Positions 34,610-37,332 of a stretch of DNA of 37,332 nt are shown in pieces. This DNA comes from an uncultured Lewinella sp. (GTDB lineage: Bacteria > Bacteroidota > Bacteroidia > Chitinophagales > Saprospiraceae), in contig CAJXPD010000082.1 of the NCBI GenBank assembly GCA_913057785.1, forward strand, positions 1 through 37,332, in the 5' to 3' direction. Position numbers and translations under genes: made by a program. The stretch's first letter is position 1; every line of letters starts with the position of its first letter. The notes beneath the pieces were generated by a model, which worked only from the letters and a program-made list of their open reading frames with translations, was not told where the DNA came from and did no database searches.

Positions 34610-35293
34610 TTATTTACCCCCTTTCAATTCGTCCTGAAGTTTTGTCAACTTATCCCAATCACCTTTGGCAGCTAGCTTAGCTTGCTTTGGCCAGGTTTTA
34701 GGTTCGTGCATCTTGTAACGAGGTCCAGCTTCAGCCAAGAACTTTCTCAGGCTGGTAATTTTGGCTTTACCAAGATCTTCGAAAGTAAGGATTCCGTTTT
34801 CCTGAAGAATTTGTGCAATCTTAGGACCGATTCCTTCAATCTTCTTCAAATCATCCTTTTTGGCAGGAGCTTTAGCTACCGCTTTCTTAGGTGCTGCCTT
34901 TTTTGGCGCTGCTTTCTTTACAGGAGCTTTAGCTGCTACCGCTTTTTTCTTAGGTGCCGCTTTCTTCGGTGCTGGAGCAACGACAACTGCCTCCAAGGCC
35001 ACCACAGAATTTTCAACTCCGTATGGCGTGGCCAGGTACGCATCAGCAGCCCAGTCATTGACCCATGTCGTGCCATCAACTAAATAACGGAATTCATATT
35101 GGCGTCCTGCATCTAGTTCAACACTAGCTTTGAATTCGGCTTTAGAGGCCTTCATAGGAACTCCTTGTTCCCAGATCCAATTGTTGAATTCGCCTAGTAC
35201 TCTAACCTCACTTCCTCCATTTACAGCTTCCTTAGGAAGGGTAAAAGTAACTTTGCAAGTAGGCTTGTTTTTGAGATATTGTTTCTTAATCAT
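34610..35293 (-). CDS. CBM48 glycogen-binding module fused to an Ala/Lys/Pro-rich linker and a helix-hairpin-helix domain
   Basis: 227 residues in three parts. Residues 1-102 are a CBM48 module with the glycogen-contact positions kept (Trp 39, Trp 77, Asn 95) and close to the downstream paralogue. Residues 106-147 are a low-complexity, histone-H1-like tail of AAPKK/KAPAKK repeats. Residues 148-227 hold a helix-hairpin-helix motif (DDLKKIEGIGPKIAQILQEN) and the GPRYKMHEPKTWPKQAKLAA block, then a WDKLTKLQDEL end. I recall the last module as a C-terminal extension on other proteins such as bL21 in Bacteroidota. HhH motifs with basic tails usually bind DNA or RNA, so the protein could link alpha-glucan to nucleic acid, or the HhH may be a protein-contact module. 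A consensus promoter precedes it. Confidence 0.88.
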   Translation of the reverse strand: MIKKQYLKNKPTCKVTFTLPKEAVNGGSEVRVLGEFNNWIWEQGVPMKASKAEFKASVELDAGRQYEFRYLVDGTTWVNDWAADAYLATPYGVENSVVALEAVVVAPAPKKAAPKKKAVAAKAPVKKAAPKKAAPKKAVAKAPAKKDDLKKIEGIGPKIAQILQENGILTFEDLGKAKITSLRKFLAEAGPRYKMHEPKTWPKQAKLAAKGDWDKLTKLQDELKGGK

Positions 35294-35359
35294 CCTTTTG
35301 ATTAATTAGGTTTCTCTAATAATGTTCGTGTATAAACAACACTAAGTATGATTTCAATA

Positions 35360-35391
35360 CAAAGTTATGCGATATTTAATTGATTTTCAAA
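35360..35391 (-). promoter_or_regulatory. Consensus promoter of the CBM48 operon
   Basis: On the minus strand TTTG (35391-35388), a 20-nt spacer and TAACTTTG (35367-35360) fit the Bacteroidota consensus fully. Transcription would start near 35353, giving a leader of about 60 nt. Confidence 0.7.
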
Positions 35392-35703
35392 GAAAAATAC
35401 TTTAAGACAGGATAGCCGCGAAATCTTGGAGAAAGCTTTTTTTCGGGTTGGAAATTCAAAATCGAAACCAAAAAAAGGTAATTTTTCGGCGGGCCAAATA
35501 CGATTTTTAGAACTTAAAGGATTGCCAAATTATTTGAAAACTAAAAAAAATGTGATTTTGAATATTTTTTTTGAAAAACTTTGTCTGAAATCTGCGCTCG
35601 TATGATGTACTGAGGGTCAATCGACTAGCTAGAGCTTATCCGCTTTCAGACTTATACGGGTTTTCCCCTGTTTCTTCAGAAGTCTCTTGTTAGAGAAACA
35701 TAC

Positions 35704-35736
35704 TTGTGGAATATTTGAAATAATTATTTATATTTG
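35704..35736 (+). promoter_or_regulatory. Probable promoter of the tail-collar gene
   Basis: TTG (35704-35706), a 22-nt spacer and TATATTTG (35729-35736). Transcription from near 35743 would give a leader of about 260 nt that starts with the CGTCGATT/AATCGACG hairpin. Confidence 0.45.
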
Positions 35737-36002
35737 AAGCGTCGATTAGGGATTATCTTACTGTCTCCTCCATACCCTAATTCAATCGACGACCTCATTA
35801 AGTCTCTTCATTCTAATAGAACATTCTTCGGAATTTTCTTTGTACTCAATCAGTAAAGTTAAAGGCTCCCATCTGCAATAGGCACATGTTAATGTGTTGC
35901 CCTCTTTCTATTTCCTCAATAGAACGGTATTTGAGGTAGGTGTTGCTATTGCCACTAGACCTGTTTTTAACTCATATTTATTCATAATTCAAAACCCATT
36001 CT

Positions 36003-36563
36003 ATGGAACCATTTATTGGCATGATCGTAATGTTTGGTGGCAACTTTGCACCAAGAGGCTGGGCAAAATGTGACGGAACTTTGCTTGCTATCTCTCAGTA
36101 TCAGGCGTTGTTCTCAATCCTGGGTACTACCTACGGAGGTGATGGACGTACTACTTTTGGATTACCTCCTTTAAGAGGGCGTGTACCTATGCACTATGGT
36201 CAAGGGCCTGGTTTGCCTAATCATCCTCTTGGTCAAAAGGCAGGTGTAGAAGACGTTACACTAAATACTAATCAAATTCCTTCACATACGCATGGAATCA
36301 ATGCCTCTGGTACTTTGCGTGTGGTTCGTGAAGATGGAAATACAGCTGAACCAGCAGGAGCCGCTATTGCCAATGTGAGCCCTGATACCACCCATGCTTA
36401 CAATAGTGGGACTGCTCCTGATGCAGACGCAGTTGCCGGCTCAATAGCACTTAATGTGCAGGCACTGAATACAGGCGGTAATCAGAGTCATACCAACATG
36501 CAACCTTACCTTGCGGTGAATTTCATCATTGCATTACAAGGAACTTACCCATCTAGAAACTAG
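36003..36563 (+). CDS. Phage tail collar domain protein (microcystin-dependent-protein-like)
   Basis: 186 residues, ATG start. The N-terminus EPFIGMIVMFGGNFAPRGWA followed by KCDGTLLAISQYQALFSILG and TTYGGDGRTTFGLPPLRGR is the full signature of the Phage_Tail_Collar family. A Gly/Ala/Thr-rich middle (QIPSHTHG, about 98-105) leads to the conserved end (MQPYLAVNFIIALQG). In phages the fold sits in tail fibres; in Bacteroidota and cyanobacteria, stand-alone copies such as MdpB are common on chromosomes and their role is unknown. There is no signal peptide, and no other phage gene is nearby. The leucine-rich-repeat gene starts 151 nt downstream on the same strand. Confidence 0.93.
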   Translation: MEPFIGMIVMFGGNFAPRGWAKCDGTLLAISQYQALFSILGTTYGGDGRTTFGLPPLRGRVPMHYGQGPGLPNHPLGQKAGVEDVTLNTNQIPSHTHGINASGTLRVVREDGNTAEPAGAAIANVSPDTTHAYNSGTAPDADAVAGSIALNVQALNTGGNQSHTNMQPYLAVNFIIALQGTYPSRN

Positions 36564-36584
36564 ATGATTTGTTTATGAAATAAT

Positions 36585-36624
36585 GGAAACTTTGCTCCTG
36601 ACAAAGTGGAGGGAGCAAAGTTCC
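36585..36624. repeat. Inverted repeat between the collar and LRR genes
   Basis: CTTTGCTCC (36590-36598) pairs with GGAGCAAAG (36612-36620), extended by GGAA/TTCC beyond a single-base bulge. No T-run follows, so it may be an RNA-processing or regulatory hairpin and not a terminator. Confidence 0.4.
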
Positions 36625-36714
36625 AAATTTGTAGGTTAAAGCCTAGACCGCTAGGAATGCTAAGTTCCAATCTTTACCTTCCCCTTTAAATTGATCATTT
36701 AAGAAAGTATAGAT

Positions 36715-37296
36715 ATGTTGAAAGAATGGTGGGACGCATTGGACGCCCAATGGAAGAAAGCTTTTAATGAGGCTGTATTGGGTAATGGTCCAATCGAGAA
36801 CCGACCAACTCGTACTGAGATGGAGGCTATTCACAATGCCACCGCATTGCGTTTTGCCGGACCAAGGGCTCCCTATCCAAATATGACTTTTGAGTTGACC
36901 GATACCGCTGGCTTAGCGCAATTGGATAAGGTAGAAACCCTAGTGGTGATTTTTCATTCCATTCAGGAATTGGGCGATCTATCCCATATGGAGGGACTTA
37001 CCGGTTTATTCGTGAACAACTGTCAGCTTCAATCCTTGAAAGGAATTGAGAACTTATCGAATTTAAACCTCCTCTACGCCTCTACCAATGACATCAAGGA
37101 TATCAAGCCCATTAAAAAGCTAACCAATCTTTCAGACTTTCAATTTCCTTACAACAAAATCTCCTCCCTGGAAGGCATCACCAATAAGCATACCACTAAG
37201 ATGAAAAACTTCGTTTGTCTACCCAATGATGAGTTGCCTGATCGGGATATCATCAAGGTGGAGAATCGACTAGGGATTCGATGTAAGCGAGGTTAA
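36715..37296 (+). CDS. Small leucine-rich-repeat protein
   Basis: 193 residues, ATG start, no signal peptide. A helical N-terminal cap (MLKEWWDALDAQWKKAFNEA) is followed by five or so short repeats of the SDS22 kind (TAGLAQLDKVETLVV, LGDLSHMEGLTGLFVNN, LKGIENLSNLNLLYAS, IKPIKKLTNLSDFQFPY) from about 60 to 155 and a basic C-terminal helix. Such proteins usually act as protein-binding scaffolds. It is the second gene after the tail-collar protein and may share its transcript. I cannot assign a partner. The gene ends 36 bp before the window edge. Confidence 0.85.
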   Translation: MLKEWWDALDAQWKKAFNEAVLGNGPIENRPTRTEMEAIHNATALRFAGPRAPYPNMTFELTDTAGLAQLDKVETLVVIFHSIQELGDLSHMEGLTGLFVNNCQLQSLKGIENLSNLNLLYASTNDIKDIKPIKKLTNLSDFQFPYNKISSLEGITNKHTTKMKNFVCLPNDELPDRDIIKVENRLGIRCKRG

Positions 37297-37332
37297 GTAC
37301 TTATCCATTACGGATTTACTCATATCGCAAAG

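Larger units (their letters stand above)
35294..36002. other. AT-rich divergent intergenic region with two promoters
   Basis: About 700 bp between the CBM48 operon (-) and the tail-collar gene (+), with no ORF I can support. Besides the two promoter matches, CGTCGATT (35740-35747) and AATCGACG (35784-35791) form an inverted repeat in the collar gene's leader, and CAATCGAC recurs at 35618-35625. Confidence 0.5.

Noticed and set aside
34682..35087. Two plus-strand frames opposite the CBM48-HhH gene
   Set aside because: Antisense shadows of the Ala/Lys-rich repeat; composition is an artefact of the repeat.
36003..36563. Tail-collar gene as evidence of a prophage
   Set aside because: No other phage structural, lysis or integrase gene is present, and stand-alone collar proteins are common on chromosomes of this phylum.
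1..37332. CRISPR arrays, tRNA, rRNA and insertion sequences
   Set aside because: No regularly spaced repeats, no cloverleaf or rRNA signatures and no transposase frames were seen when reading both strands; a dedicated tRNA or Rfam scan was not possible.

Overview
The window looks like a chromosomal segment from a member of the Bacteroidota, most likely the Saprospiria (Lewinella or Haliscomenobacter relatives). The pointers are giant one-protein hybrid two-component regulators (propeller sensor, kinase, receiver and AraC helix-turn-helix in one chain), carboxypeptidase-like regulatory domains, an ECF sigma factor paired with a membrane partner, promoters of the TTTG-N17-22-TAnnTTTG type, and several hypothetical families typical of this phylum. 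The genus is inference. No rRNA, tRNA, CRISPR array, insertion sequence or intact prophage was seen.

Layout. 1-157: 5' end of a short-chain dehydrogenase on the minus strand. 386-2536: plus-strand operon of MlaE-type permease, MlaF-type ATPase and a small membrane-anchored protein where an MCE (MlaD) subunit might be expected. 2844-5939: TPR-containing hybrid histidine kinase/AraC regulator. 6394-7854: large helical hypothetical protein on the minus strand. 7855-8958: gene-poor stretch that holds a probable structured small RNA ending in a strong terminator (about 8066-8391) and a 56-codon minus-strand ORF. 8959-16195: three tandem paralogous hybrid kinases with a galactose-binding-like sensor and a 7TMR-DISM membrane domain, behind one good promoter. 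16212-18290 (minus): ECF sigma factor and its membrane partner. 18691-23925 (minus): esterase-fold lipoprotein without a visible nucleophile, downstream of a 14-blade propeller hybrid regulator that itself starts with a lipobox. 24199-26103: vWA-domain protein with a SusC-like N-terminus. 26662-26979: small cysteine-tailed protein. 27077-31144: third AraC-type hybrid regulator. 31145-31927: operator-like direct repeats, promoter-like elements and an orphan terminator. 31928-35293 (minus): glycogen cluster of a GlgB branching enzyme and two small CBM48 proteins, one fused to an alanine/lysine-rich tail and a helix-hairpin-helix module. 36003-37296: phage-tail-collar protein and a leucine-rich-repeat protein.

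How it fits together. Most of the DNA encodes signal transduction: six large sensor kinases and a sigma/anti-sigma-like pair, with few obvious enzymes to control. The three AraC-type regulators would normally sit beside a polysaccharide utilisation locus, yet no SusC/SusD pair or extracellular glycoside hydrolase is present; one operator-like site lies at the 3' end of the third regulator with no gene behind it. The most unusual items are the CBM48-linker-HhH fusion next to GlgB, the kinase triplication with no Hpt protein or output regulator, and the structured intergenic RNA candidate.
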